Source: Lachnospiraceae bacterium UBA7027 (GTDB lineage Bacteria; Bacillota; Clostridia; Lachnospirales; Lachnospiraceae). From it: a stretch of 17,909 bases of DNA. Below, in pieces: positions 6,037 through 13,577 of the stretch. The translations under genes were made by a program, and so were the position numbers. Below the pieces are notes generated by a model, which worked only from the letters and a program-made list of their open reading frames with translations, was not told the DNA's origin and made no database searches. The stretch covers positions 1-17,909 of the forward strand of contig DLBG01000093.1 of assembly GCA_002494135.1 (NCBI GenBank). Direction: 5' to 3'. Each line of letters starts with the position of its first letter. The stretch's first letter is position 1.

Positions 6037-8802
6037 CTAACGGTATTCCATCTGTTTCTCAAAACCAATCTGCGTGCCCGTACGGTATCTTTCCAGGATT
6101 TTTGCCATCGGAATGGGTTCGCAGTAATAATATCCCTGCATCTTCGTACAGCCGATTTCACATAGGAATTCCACCTGTTCTTCCGTTTCGACACCTTCGG
6201 CTACCGTCTCGGAATTCAGAGCCTTTGTCATGTGCACCAGCTCCTTTAAAATTACCCGCGACTCGGGCTTTTGATTAAACTGTCGCATGAAACGCATGTC
6301 GAATTTGATTACGTCGAAATGAATCTCCTGCAATAAATCAAGGGAAGAGTATCCGCTTCCGAAGTCATCCATCCATACCTTGAATCCCAGCGTCCGGAAC
6401 CGTTCAATCTGCGCTTTCATGAATTCGAAATTCTCACCGATGATACTTTCCGTAATCTCGATGGTAAGCAGTTTTCTCGGGATTCCGGCCGCATCCACGC
6501 GGTTGGTGATTTCTTCGACAATATCAATCACTTCAAAATCCGTTCTGGAAAGATTGACCGAGTTCGGAACCAGTAAAAGACCGGCATTCTTCTGCCTCTT
6601 TAACTTCTCCAGAATGATATCCACCATGCGAAGGTCAACCTTGTAGATCAATTTGCTTTCTTCCAGAATGGGTATAAAATCCGCAGGCGAAAGCATCCCT
6701 TTTTCGGGATCGATCCATCTTGCCAAAGCTTCCTCATCGCTCACTCTCCGGTTCGTTCCGCGAACAATGGGCTGATAGTATGCGGTAATCCAGTTTTCAT
6801 CGATTGCACGGTCGAGATTGTTGATTACATACTGCTTCCTCAGTTCCTTCTCCAGCATGTTTCTGTCAAAGAACCAGTAATAGGATCTGTTTTCATCCCT
6901 GTGAATATTGCAGGCGGCCTTTGCTCTGTCGCATGCCAGCGAACTTTCCACAAGTCCCATGGAATCCGGATAGACACCGGCCCTGACGTTTAGTGTTTTG
7001 CCGCTGTTTGCACGTTTCATTTCCAGAAAGACTTCTTTCAGTTTCGTTTCCAGCCCTTTTCTTTCCGTGAATACCGCAAAATGGTCCTGACCGAATCGTC
7101 CGCTCTGGTCCGAACCGAACTCCTGCTCTATGATTTTCGCCATGGTCTTGATTAAAATATCGCCCTCGGAAAAACCGTATTTTTTGTTAAAGTTTTTCAT
7201 GCCGCTTAAGTTAAAATACACGATGGCGATTTCGGTATCCCTCTGATGCATGACTTTCTGATAGCAGTCGGCAAAACGCATGAACGCATTCCGGTTTAAC
7301 AGACCGGTCAGATAATCTCTGTCGGTATCCGCAACTTCCGTAATCTCCGTTTTTCCGCTTACCATCCTCTTGATATCTCTTAAACCGTACTGCTCTGCCG
7401 GATGGCCTTCCGGGTTATCCGCATAGAAATGCCATTTATCCTCGTACATTCGCTCATCGGCGATACGAAGCGCCATACGGACGTTTCTGCAGTTCTTCTC
7501 AACACATCCGCCGACGGCAAAGGAAAGATTCTCATATTCCTTACTGTATTCTTTAATCTTTTCAATCCTTTCAAACAGTTCTTCCTGCGAAATATCCCTT
7601 ACAATAACGGTGAATTCATCACCTCCGGCGCGGAAAATTTCCTTTTTGTCAAAAACCTTTCGAAGCACTTCCGCCGCATTCTTTAAGGTAATGTCTCCTG
7701 CCGTGTGACCGTGCGAGTCATTGATTGTTTTTAACCCGTTCATGTCAATAAACAAAACGCCTACGGAGCAGTCCGCGTATTTCTCGTCATTGCATAATGC
7801 TTCCACGTAATTGTTCATCTCATTCCGGTTCATGACACCGGTCAGCATGTCTTTGGAACTTAGGGCTTTGAGCCGGTCTAAAAGCAGGTAGTTTCCGAGT
7901 TCCGAGCCCAGAATAAACGTGGTAACTTCCAGTGTCTCTTTAATTCTTATACTTTTAGAGGCATCAAAATTAATGGCCCACATATAGCCCAAAAGACGGT
8001 TTCTCGATTTTAAGGGGAAAAGAACAATATTGCGTGCTCCGGCGTCGGTTAAAGACTTGTACCAGACCGGATTGCGTTCTTCGATTAACAGCATATCCTG
8101 CTCGTCTTTTGCAATCAGACAGTTGCTGCCCGCGATGGTGGCAGCCCAGGATTCCGCAATATCATAGAAATCTTTATTGATGTAGTTATCCATCGGAAGA
8201 AGCGGCGTGTCCTTGGATAATGATTCCGCAAAAACATAGCAGTTTCTTTCCATCTCTTCCATGACAAGGATGCAGCAGTGCTCGGCTACACAGAGCTCGC
8301 CGATTCCGCAGAGAACATCCTGCATGGTTGCTTTAAAATCATTGGTTCCGCGAAGGCGGATACAGGTTTCCAGAACGGAAGAAGCAATATCTCCGGAGAT
8401 ATTGGACATCCTCTCCGAACTGGCCTCGGTACTGAATTCCATCAGATAGATACAGTAACCGAATTCCTCATCGTCGGATTCAATCGGCAGAAACGTCATG
8501 TTAAACCAGACGCTCATTCTGTCCGCATACGCATAAGAATTCAGACTCTTCTTTCCGATTGCCGCACGGTAGCAGTAATCTTCGAAGTTTAAATCCCGTT
8601 CCATGTATTCCGTATATTCAAGATTCGGAACAAAAACATCTCTTTTCATCCTCATGCTCGGAATCGGATGATTGATGGAATCGATGTATGGTTTGTTTCC
8701 CGTAACAATACGAAAGACTCTGGTATTTCCGCCCGGTTTTTTTTCTACGGAAATCACACATGCCATTGTGGAAAAAGAATCAACGATTGCCTGTAAATCC
8801 AT
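6037..8802 (-). CDS. GGDEF-GGDEF-EAL cyclic-di-GMP turnover protein
   Basis: A large soluble protein (921 residues) with no membrane segment. The N-terminal part (about 1-130) is PAS-like and the next (about 140-305) is GAF-like, so both are probably sensory. A first GGDEF domain (about 310-455) has an intact motif at 393-397 and DMNGLKTINDSHGH (353-366); no RxxD inhibitory site precedes it. A second GGDEF-like domain (about 490-640) carries GQDHF (571-575) and is probably inactive as a cyclase. The EAL domain (about 650-905) keeps Glu691 of EAL, Asn750, Glu782 in EITES, Asp812-Asp813 in DDFGSGYS, Lys833, Glu869 and Gln889, so phosphodiesterase activity is expected. The start follows a G-rich site (TGGGGGGATTAT) instead of a classical one. 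It lies between a lipoprotein gene (54-base gap) and DUF4230. Whether net activity is synthesis or hydrolysis cannot be told from sequence. Confidence 0.93.
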   Translation of the reverse strand: MDLQAIVDSFSTMACVISVEKKPGGNTRVFRIVTGNKPYIDSINHPIPSMRMKRDVFVPNLEYTEYMERDLNFEDYCYRAAIGKKSLNSYAYADRMSVWFNMTFLPIESDDEEFGYCIYLMEFSTEASSERMSNISGDIASSVLETCIRLRGTNDFKATMQDVLCGIGELCVAEHCCILVMEEMERNCYVFAESLSKDTPLLPMDNYINKDFYDIAESWAATIAGSNCLIAKDEQDMLLIEERNPVWYKSLTDAGARNIVLFPLKSRNRLLGYMWAINFDASKSIRIKETLEVTTFILGSELGNYLLLDRLKALSSKDMLTGVMNRNEMNNYVEALCNDEKYADCSVGVLFIDMNGLKTINDSHGHTAGDITLKNAAEVLRKVFDKKEIFRAGGDEFTVIVRDISQEELFERIEKIKEYSKEYENLSFAVGGCVEKNCRNVRMALRIADERMYEDKWHFYADNPEGHPAEQYGLRDIKRMVSGKTEITEVADTDRDYLTGLLNRNAFMRFADCYQKVMHQRDTEIAIVYFNLSGMKNFNKKYGFSEGDILIKTMAKIIEQEFGSDQSGRFGQDHFAVFTERKGLETKLKEVFLEMKRANSGKTLNVRAGVYPDSMGLVESSLACDRAKAACNIHRDENRSYYWFFDRNMLEKELRKQYVINNLDRAIDENWITAYYQPIVRGTNRRVSDEEALARWIDPEKGMLSPADFIPILEESKLIYKVDLRMVDIILEKLKRQKNAGLLLVPNSVNLSRTDFEVIDIVEEITNRVDAAGIPRKLLTIEITESIIGENFEFMKAQIERFRTLGFKVWMDDFGSGYSSLDLLQEIHFDVIKFDMRFMRQFNQKPESRVILKELVHMTKALNSETVAEGVETEEQVEFLCEIGCTKMQGYYYCEPIPMAKILERYRTGTQIGFEKQMEYR

Positions 8803-8856
8803 ATAATCCCCCCATTACAGTTTTTACAGTACCCCTAAATGAGTTCCTATTTGTTC

Positions 8857-9561
8857 TCAGCTTCTTTTCAGAACATATAACGTGTCAAGCATATAGTTAA
8901 ATCTGTGTCCGAAGCCTTCTGCTGCTTCGATGGCATAATGTGCTTTCGCAATTCTGCATCCGTCTTCTGCGGGAATCACATATACTACCACAATCTGATC
9001 GGCCATGTCGTTGGTTCCCTTAATTACGGAAGCCTCGATTCTGGTGCAGGTTCCCGCATTCGTCAGTTCACGTTCGGATGTAAGTATCTCATAATCTTTG
9101 GAAAGTGCTTCGCTTTCGGAAGCAATCACGCTCTCCGCGCTCTCTGTGCTGAAGGTAATCTCAAGATAATTCTCAGGCTTCTCTTCATCGTCATATAAAG
9201 AAACGAATGTGATTCTCTCAGGCTCGGTATTACGCTTAAAGGATTCGTAATCATAATCCAGTTCGACACCGACGGGGAAACTGATTGCATGTTCGTAATG
9301 CACCGTTTCTTCCATGCCTTCCAGGATGATGGTATCATCAAAGCGTTCGCCGTCCGCTCTGCCGCTCTTCGTTGCATCTTCGACTTCCGGGGCGGGTTCG
9401 CTTGCTGCACCGGGATTGTTCGCACTCTGGGGTTCAAGAACAACAACCGGTTCGGATGTTACGGTATTCTCACCCTTACCGCTGCAACCGCCAAGCATGG
9501 CTGTAAGCATTGCCAAAGCTGCGACTGTCACCAAAATTCGTGAAACTGTTTTTTTCTTCAT
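8857..9561 (-). CDS. Lipoprotein of unknown function
   Basis: A 234-residue secreted lipoprotein. The signal peptide has a KKK start, a hydrophobic core and a lipobox LGGC with the lipidated cysteine at 26. A low-complexity, Pro/Glu/Ala-rich linker (about 27-75) is followed by a folded domain (about 80-234) with alternating strands and a C-terminal helix (FGHRFNYMLDTLYVL). I do not recognise the family. The start has a good AAAGGAG ribosome site (minus strand, about 9569-9575) eight bases upstream. It is the first gene after the terminator at 9661-9699 and after a candidate extended -10 promoter. It may therefore lead the transcript that continues 54 bases later into the GGDEF-EAL gene; no terminator is visible in that gap. 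Confidence 0.85.
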   Translation of the reverse strand: MKKKTVSRILVTVAALAMLTAMLGGCSGKGENTVTSEPVVVLEPQSANNPGAASEPAPEVEDATKSGRADGERFDDTIILEGMEETVHYEHAISFPVGVELDYDYESFKRNTEPERITFVSLYDDEEKPENYLEITFSTESAESVIASESEALSKDYEILTSERELTNAGTCTRIEASVIKGTNDMADQIVVVYVIPAEDGCRIAKAHYAIEAAEGFGHRFNYMLDTLYVLKRS

Positions 9562-9603
9562 TTTTTCTCCTTTGTTTTTAAAAACTGTCCCCCCTGAACT
9601 TAT

Positions 9604-9632
9604 ATTTTACCATAAAATCAGCCCGAAGAAAA
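9604..9632 (-). promoter_or_regulatory. Candidate extended -10 promoter of the lipoprotein and downstream run
   Basis: On the minus strand TGGTAAAAT (9612-9604) is an extended -10 element (TGn before TAAAAT), and 17 bases upstream TTTTCT (9632-9627) is a weak -35. The predicted start lies about 36 bases before the lipoprotein ATG. The -35 region overlaps the hairpin at 9621-9641, so transcription from here and termination from upstream may interact. Motif-based call only. Confidence 0.45.
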
Positions 9633-9641
9633 CCTCCGGGC
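9621..9641 (-). terminator. GC-rich hairpin, possible second terminator or attenuator
   Basis: GCCCGGAG pairs with CTTCGGGC (8 pairs, one of them G-U) around a GTTTT loop, followed on the minus strand by TGATTTTATGG. The U tract is weak, so this may be a backup terminator behind the one at 9661-9699, or simply a hairpin next to the lipoprotein promoter. Confidence 0.35.
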
Positions 9642-9660
9642 ATCCTAAAAGACTTTTTTA

Positions 9661-9699
9661 ACTGAAAAAGGAGAAGCTTTTGCCCCTCCTTTTTTCAGT
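9661..9699. terminator. Rho-independent terminator, probably bidirectional
   Basis: ACTGAAAAAGGAG (9661-9673) pairs with CTCCTTTTTTCAGT (9686-9699) with one extra T, closing a 12-base loop that can form an inner GC-TTTT-GC stem. A runs precede and U runs follow the GGAG/CTCC core on both strands. On the minus strand it lies 22 bases after the stop of the Ala/Lys/Pro-tailed protein gene, its obvious user. Confidence 0.82.
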
Positions 9700-9720
9700 C
9701 TTGGTTTATTCTTTGAAAAA

Positions 9721-10083
9721 TCAGAACAGATCTACAGAATTTCCGTCAGCATCAAAAATCTTCTTCTCAGCTGCAACTACATAAACGTTTCCGCCAAGTT
9801 TAGCTGCTTTCTTTTCGATTGCCTTGTAATCGATCTGCTGTCCGTCAAACTCAAAAACAATCTTGCCAAGTTTCTTAACGGGCTTTGCTGCAGGCTTCTT
9901 AGCTGCTGCCTTGGGAGCTGCCTTCTTTGCAGGTGCTGCCTTCTTGGGAGCTTCTGCCTTCTTTGCAGGTGCCTTAGCTGCTGCCTTGGGAGCTGCCTTC
10001 TTTGCAGGTGCTGCTTTCTTAGCTGTTTCTTTCTTTGCTGCGGGTGCTGCTTTCTTAGGAGCAGCTTTCTTTGCTTCTGCCAT
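9721..10083 (-). CDS. Ala/Lys/Pro-tailed small protein (DUF6465-like C-terminal domain)
   Basis: A 120-residue basic protein. Residues 1-69 are a low-complexity Ala/Lys/Pro tail, similar in composition to histone H1 or bacterial H1-like tails. Residues 70-120 form a compact domain starting with KIVFEFDGQQIDY and ending DADGNSVDLF. From memory this resembles the DUF6465 proteins of Lachnospiraceae, which have such tails; I could not check this. DNA or RNA binding by the tail is plausible but inferred. The start at 10083 is set by a GGAGGAG site (about 10090-10096); an in-frame ATG at 10104 lies upstream of that site and is rejected. The gene has its own strong promoter and terminator and is therefore monocistronic, which suggests high or independent expression. 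Part of the tail is encoded by a 42-bp direct repeat. Confidence 0.88.
   Translation of the reverse strand: MAEAKKAAPKKAAPAAKKETAKKAAPAKKAAPKAAAKAPAKKAEAPKKAAPAKKAAPKAAAKKPAAKPVKKLGKIVFEFDGQQIDYKAIEKKAAKLGGNVYVVAAEKKIFDADGNSVDLF
9898..10014 (-). repeat. 42-bp exact direct repeat inside the Ala/Lys/Pro tail
   Basis: Copies at 9898-9939 and 9973-10014 are identical over 42 bases with a 75-base offset, in frame (25 codons). They encode the repeated peptide KKAAPAKKAAPKAAAK-like segments. Identity at the DNA level, including synonymous positions, points to recent duplication or recombination-driven homogenisation rather than only amino-acid selection. Confidence 0.9.
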
Positions 10084-10099
10084 TGCTTTTCTCCTCCAT

Positions 10100-10117
10100 T
10101 TCAAGATGGTTCAAGAT
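10100..10117. repeat. Tandem TTCAAGAT repeat in the leader of the Ala/Lys/Pro protein gene
   Basis: TTCAAGAT occurs at 10100-10107 and again at 10110-10117, separated by GG, a 10-base period. It lies between the predicted transcript start (about 10127) and the GGAGGAG ribosome site, so it could be an operator or a leader element. Its function is unknown. Confidence 0.6.
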
Positions 10118-10133
10118 TTACATTAACACATAT

Positions 10134-10162
10134 ATTTTAATTCCATGTTGCGAATCCGTCAA
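10134..10162 (-). promoter_or_regulatory. Strong sigma-A-type promoter of the Ala/Lys/Pro protein gene
   Basis: On the minus strand, TTGACG (10162-10157) and TAAAAT (10139-10134) are separated by exactly 17 bases. The start would be near 10127, giving a leader of about 45 bases. The -35 lies five bases after the stop codon of the PPC-domain gene, so the downstream gene has its own promoter. Confidence 0.75.
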
Positions 10163-10167
10163 CTCAT

Positions 10168-10602
10168 TTACAACGCCCAAAATCCTGTTCCCGTTTCCGG
10201 GTTGTAGGTTCTTTTAATACTTCCTCCGATTGTCGGGCGAAGTTCAATCTCCGCCGTATACAAAACGGTGGTTGATTTTAAGTGTCCGCCGATCGTCTTA
10301 TGTTCGTCTCCGTCTTTGTATGCAAACATGGCATGCGTGTGATGATAGAGTGTTCCTTCTTCGTCGGATATGACGTTTCCCATGAAGGATACTAACTCAA
10401 GCATTCCCGTAACGGGATGGGATTCAAACTCTCCTTTGTCCGGAAGAAACGTCTGAATCACCGCTTCGCTGCAGCCGCCGATACCGGAGTAAACGGCACT
10501 TTCGATTCCCTCCTTTTTGCAGATGTCAAGAATGCCGGAAACGACTTCGTCTCCTCTGTCGAAACGGATATAGTAGGTTTCGCCGATTAATCTGTATTGC
10601 AT
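10168..10602 (-). CDS. PPC/DUF296-domain protein
   Basis: A 144-residue cytoplasmic protein formed almost wholly of a PPC (DUF296) domain. Typical features are YSGIGGCSEAV near residue 40, an HHTHAMFA segment (87-94) and GGHLKS (105-110). The HxH and the GGHL histidine resemble the putative metal site of prokaryotic members. In plants the domain is joined to AT-hooks; here there is no AT-hook, so DNA binding should not be assumed. The start at 10602 follows a GGAAGGGGGC ribosome site; the upstream in-frame codon at 10683 lacks support and lies against the kinase stop. The gene follows the hybrid kinase gene after 81 bases without a clear terminator and may be transcribed with it. The biochemical role is unknown. 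Confidence 0.87.
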   Translation of the reverse strand: MQYRLIGETYYIRFDRGDEVVSGILDICKKEGIESAVYSGIGGCSEAVIQTFLPDKGEFESHPVTGMLELVSFMGNVISDEEGTLYHHTHAMFAYKDGDEHKTIGGHLKSTTVLYTAEIELRPTIGGSIKRTYNPETGTGFWAL

Positions 10603-10683
10603 AATATGCCCCCTTCCCCATGCGATATCATCTGCTTTTTTTGGCAACAATAATTGCCTGCAGTTGTTACCTGCTGAATTCAC

Positions 10684-13521
10684 CTACAACAGTAGTTTCT
10701 TTAACATGTCCATCATTGCCGGTACATCATACGGCTTTGCGAGATGACCGCTCATGCCGGCATCCATTGCGGTTTTCCTGTCTTCTTCGAAAACGTTTGC
10801 CGTAACGGCAACAATCGGAATATTGGCTTTTTCTTTTTCTTCCATTGCACGGATTCGTCTCGCCGCTTCATAGCCGTCCATTTTCGGCATCTGAATATCC
10901 ATCATGATGATGTCGTAATATCGTGCCGGCTTTTCTTTCATCCGTTCCACGGCTTCCTCTCCGTCACCGACAATCTCCACCGTGAATTTCGCTTCCGTCA
11001 GAATCGCTTCCGCAATCATCTGATTCATTTCGTTATCTTCGGCAAGAAGAACACGTTTGCCGGAGAAATCCGGAAGTTCTTTTTTCTCTTCTTTTTCTTT
11101 CTCTTCTTCGCTTACTTTCCGTTCGCTGAATTTACACGGCAGCGTGACAATGAATTCGCTTCCTTCTCCTTCCGTGGAGCTTACCGTAACCGTACCGCCC
11201 ATCAGATCCACGATATTCTTCGTAATGGCCATTCCGAGCCCCGTTCCCTGAATGCCGCTGACCGTGCTGGTTCGCTCGCGGCTGAACGCATCAAAAATCG
11301 TTTTCCGGAATTCCTCGCTCATTCCGATGCCGTTGTCTTTCACTGTAAATACATATTCCGCGCCATCCTTAGAAGAAGCTTTTTCCTTCACCGTAAAAAA
11401 AATGTCTCCTCCTTCCGGAGTGAATTTAATCGCATTGGACAGAATATTTAAAAGCACCTGTTTTAACCGCAGTTTGTCGGTTACGATGTCTTCATGGATC
11501 ACATCCTTACTATCAACGGACAGATTCAGATGCTTCACCGAAATATTGGACTGGATAATCGTATGAAGATCCGAAATCACCTCGGGCAGATGAACATCCG
11601 CTTCCTCAATGGTTACGTTTCCGCTTTCGATGCGGCTCATATCGAGTACATCGTTAATCAGTGCCAGCAGATGCTGACTCGAAACGGAGATTTTACCGAG
11701 GTAATCCTCCACCTGTTCTTTCTCGTCTATATGCGACTGCGCCAGTGCGATGAAACCGACAATGGCATTCATGGGTGTCCGGATATCATGCGACATATTG
11801 TTTAAGAAAACCGTCTTGGCACGGCTGGCCCGTTCGGCATCGTCCAACGCCTGTGCAAGTGCCTTCCCCGCAATTTCCTTTTCACGGATTTCCTTTCTTG
11901 TGCGAAGGATATCACGCGTAAACAGGAATACGATGATTGAAATGATTCCCGCAATAATGATTCCGAACAACAGAATATGATCTCGGATGACATCAATGAA
12001 ATCATATTTATATAATCCTGCGGTGTACTTAAGGGAAATACTCTGCGCATAATCGCTTCCGAGCATGTTGATGCCGCGGTTTAAAAGTTTTAAAAGTCCC
12101 TCGTTACCGATTTGTACACCGAAGCATTTTTCATCGCTGTAACCGGTCTGATAAACGGAGAGATCCTCATATTTTCTGTTTCTGAGAATACCGTTCGCGC
12201 GAAGACCGTTTAAGGTGACGCATCCGGCCTTTCCCGCAAGAACCGCTTCAAGACATTTTTCGGAGGACGGATAGAACGTAATCTCGGCATCCGGATAATT
12301 TGTCTTTATAAAATAATACTGCATGCGGTTGTTTTCGTTTGCGGCAAAATGTTCAGTTGTATTCTCGTTAAACTCGCCTTTATACACAAGTTCCGCAGGG
12401 GAGGAAGACACCGCATTGGTCTGATAAATACCGTTTTCTTCGGAATAATAAAGCCCGCCGCCTACGGGAAACGCCACATCGATTGCTCCCGAATTGACGG
12501 CTTCTATCATATCGTCATAGCTTTGATATCCGGTGTACAGAACCGCCACGTTTTCCATTCCGACACTGCTTAGAATCGCCGGAATGATATCCCTGACAAG
12601 ACCGGTTACTTCGCCTTTGTCATCCGTGGCGCAGTACGGCAGATAGTTTTCAAGATATCCGACCAAAAGCGTATCATGCGATTCCATCCATTCGCGCTCG
12701 GCAAGAGAAAATGCCCTTGCGTTCACACTGACGAAGTAATATTTTGTGCTTAATTGATTCAGATAGTTCGGCTCTTCCGCCGCCAGCATCGCCTGCGCGG
12801 AATTCAGTTCCTTTAACAGATCCGGCTTCTTAATGTTCACGCAGAGATAGTAATCCGACGCTCCGAAAACGGTAAGCACTTCGGCATGTCCTCTTCCGTG
12901 GGCGCCGTCACTTTCCGCCGCAAGCAGATCCACTTCATGGGAATCGAATGCCTCGAACAGTTTCGTATAATCCGGATAGGTTACAACCTTTGCCGTTACG
13001 TGATTATCCTCCAGATACCGGTTCAGTACACTGACCATCGCACTGTCGAGCACACCGACAGTACACCCGTTCATCGTTGAGGGATCGGCGGTAATCTTCG
13101 TATCCGTATCATGCTTTACAAGATAATAGGACTCATGTCCCATGATGTCTTTCGGATAGCCGATCAATCCGGCACGTTCTTCCCTGTAGGCGAGTCCGGC
13201 CAGCAAATCGATTTCACCGTCCAAAAGCATCTGATACAGATCTCCGAAGTCTCCGTAAACGTATTCATACTTCCAGCCCGTATACTCGGAAAGCTTGCGG
13301 TAATACTCGTAAGCATAGCCGGTTTTTACCGCACCTTCCTCGGCACCCTCTTCGAATACTTCGTTCTCGTAATATCCCACACGGACGGTCTTTGTTTTGA
13401 TTTCATCGGCATGCGCCACGCTCGGTAAGAAGGACGCAACAACAAAGACCATGCAGAATACTGCAAGGATGCTAACGGCTCTTCTAATTTTCTTTTTTGA
13501 AAAACGGATTCTTCCGGTCAT
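10684..13521 (-). CDS. BvgS/EvgS-like hybrid sensor histidine kinase
   Basis: A 945-residue hybrid kinase. A signal/anchor segment (about 13-38, ending AHA) precedes two tandem extracellular solute-binding (SBP_bac_3, Venus-flytrap) domains at about 44-270 and 283-505. A membrane segment (about 515-535) leads to HisKA with His578 in MSHDIRTPMN. The ATPase domain has the N-box (692-697), DNGIGM (729-734) and GTGLGM (759-764). After a charged Glu/Lys linker (about 800-817) comes a receiver domain with Glu828-Asp829, phospho-acceptor Asp875 in MMDIQMP, Thr907 and Lys929. All catalytic residues are intact. No HPt domain or output regulator is encoded next to it. Such kinases bind small ligands, often amino acids, but none can be assigned. 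The gene begins 44 bases after the phosphatase stop with a CGGAG ribosome site that lies in a duplicated segment. It probably shares the phosphatase transcript. Confidence 0.95.
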   Translation of the reverse strand: MTGRIRFSKKKIRRAVSILAVFCMVFVVASFLPSVAHADEIKTKTVRVGYYENEVFEEGAEEGAVKTGYAYEYYRKLSEYTGWKYEYVYGDFGDLYQMLLDGEIDLLAGLAYREERAGLIGYPKDIMGHESYYLVKHDTDTKITADPSTMNGCTVGVLDSAMVSVLNRYLEDNHVTAKVVTYPDYTKLFEAFDSHEVDLLAAESDGAHGRGHAEVLTVFGASDYYLCVNIKKPDLLKELNSAQAMLAAEEPNYLNQLSTKYYFVSVNARAFSLAEREWMESHDTLLVGYLENYLPYCATDDKGEVTGLVRDIIPAILSSVGMENVAVLYTGYQSYDDMIEAVNSGAIDVAFPVGGGLYYSEENGIYQTNAVSSSPAELVYKGEFNENTTEHFAANENNRMQYYFIKTNYPDAEITFYPSSEKCLEAVLAGKAGCVTLNGLRANGILRNRKYEDLSVYQTGYSDEKCFGVQIGNEGLLKLLNRGINMLGSDYAQSISLKYTAGLYKYDFIDVIRDHILLFGIIIAGIISIIVFLFTRDILRTRKEIREKEIAGKALAQALDDAERASRAKTVFLNNMSHDIRTPMNAIVGFIALAQSHIDEKEQVEDYLGKISVSSQHLLALINDVLDMSRIESGNVTIEEADVHLPEVISDLHTIIQSNISVKHLNLSVDSKDVIHEDIVTDKLRLKQVLLNILSNAIKFTPEGGDIFFTVKEKASSKDGAEYVFTVKDNGIGMSEEFRKTIFDAFSRERTSTVSGIQGTGLGMAITKNIVDLMGGTVTVSSTEGEGSEFIVTLPCKFSERKVSEEEKEKEEKKELPDFSGKRVLLAEDNEMNQMIAEAILTEAKFTVEIVGDGEEAVERMKEKPARYYDIIMMDIQMPKMDGYEAARRIRAMEEKEKANIPIVAVTANVFEEDRKTAMDAGMSGHLAKPYDVPAMMDMLKKLLL

Positions 13522-13530
13522 TTTTAATCT

Positions 13531-13577
13531 CCGATTATGCGGCTGCTGCCGGTTTTTACTCCCGATTATGCGGCTGC
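13531..13577. repeat. 16-bp direct duplication at the phosphatase/kinase gene junction
   Basis: CCGATTATGCGGCTGC is present exactly at 13531-13546 and 13562-13577 (offset 31). One copy holds the last codons and stop (GCA GCC GCA TAA) of the phosphatase gene. The other lies in the spacer and ends next to the CGGAG ribosome site of the kinase gene. It looks like a small tandem duplication that put a spare stop region and ribosome site between the genes. Confidence 0.85.

Noticed and set aside
8815..8830. TTACAGT repeated twice with a 9-base period before the GGDEF-EAL ribosome site
   Set aside because: It is only 7 bases long in an AT-rich spacer, with no promoter beside it. Too weak to call a regulatory site without conservation data.
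10628..10655. GGCAA/TTGCC hairpin with a run of seven T/A bases as a terminator between the kinase and PPC genes
   Set aside because: On the minus strand the homopolymer after the stem is A, not U, and on the plus strand the T run comes before the stem. It has the wrong polarity for a Rho-independent terminator of either strand.
10744..11451. A 235-codon plus-strand open frame
   Set aside because: It lies wholly inside the hybrid kinase gene on the other strand. Its composition (runs of Phe and Arg) is the mirror of Lys/Glu-rich kinase codons, and it has no ribosome site or domain.
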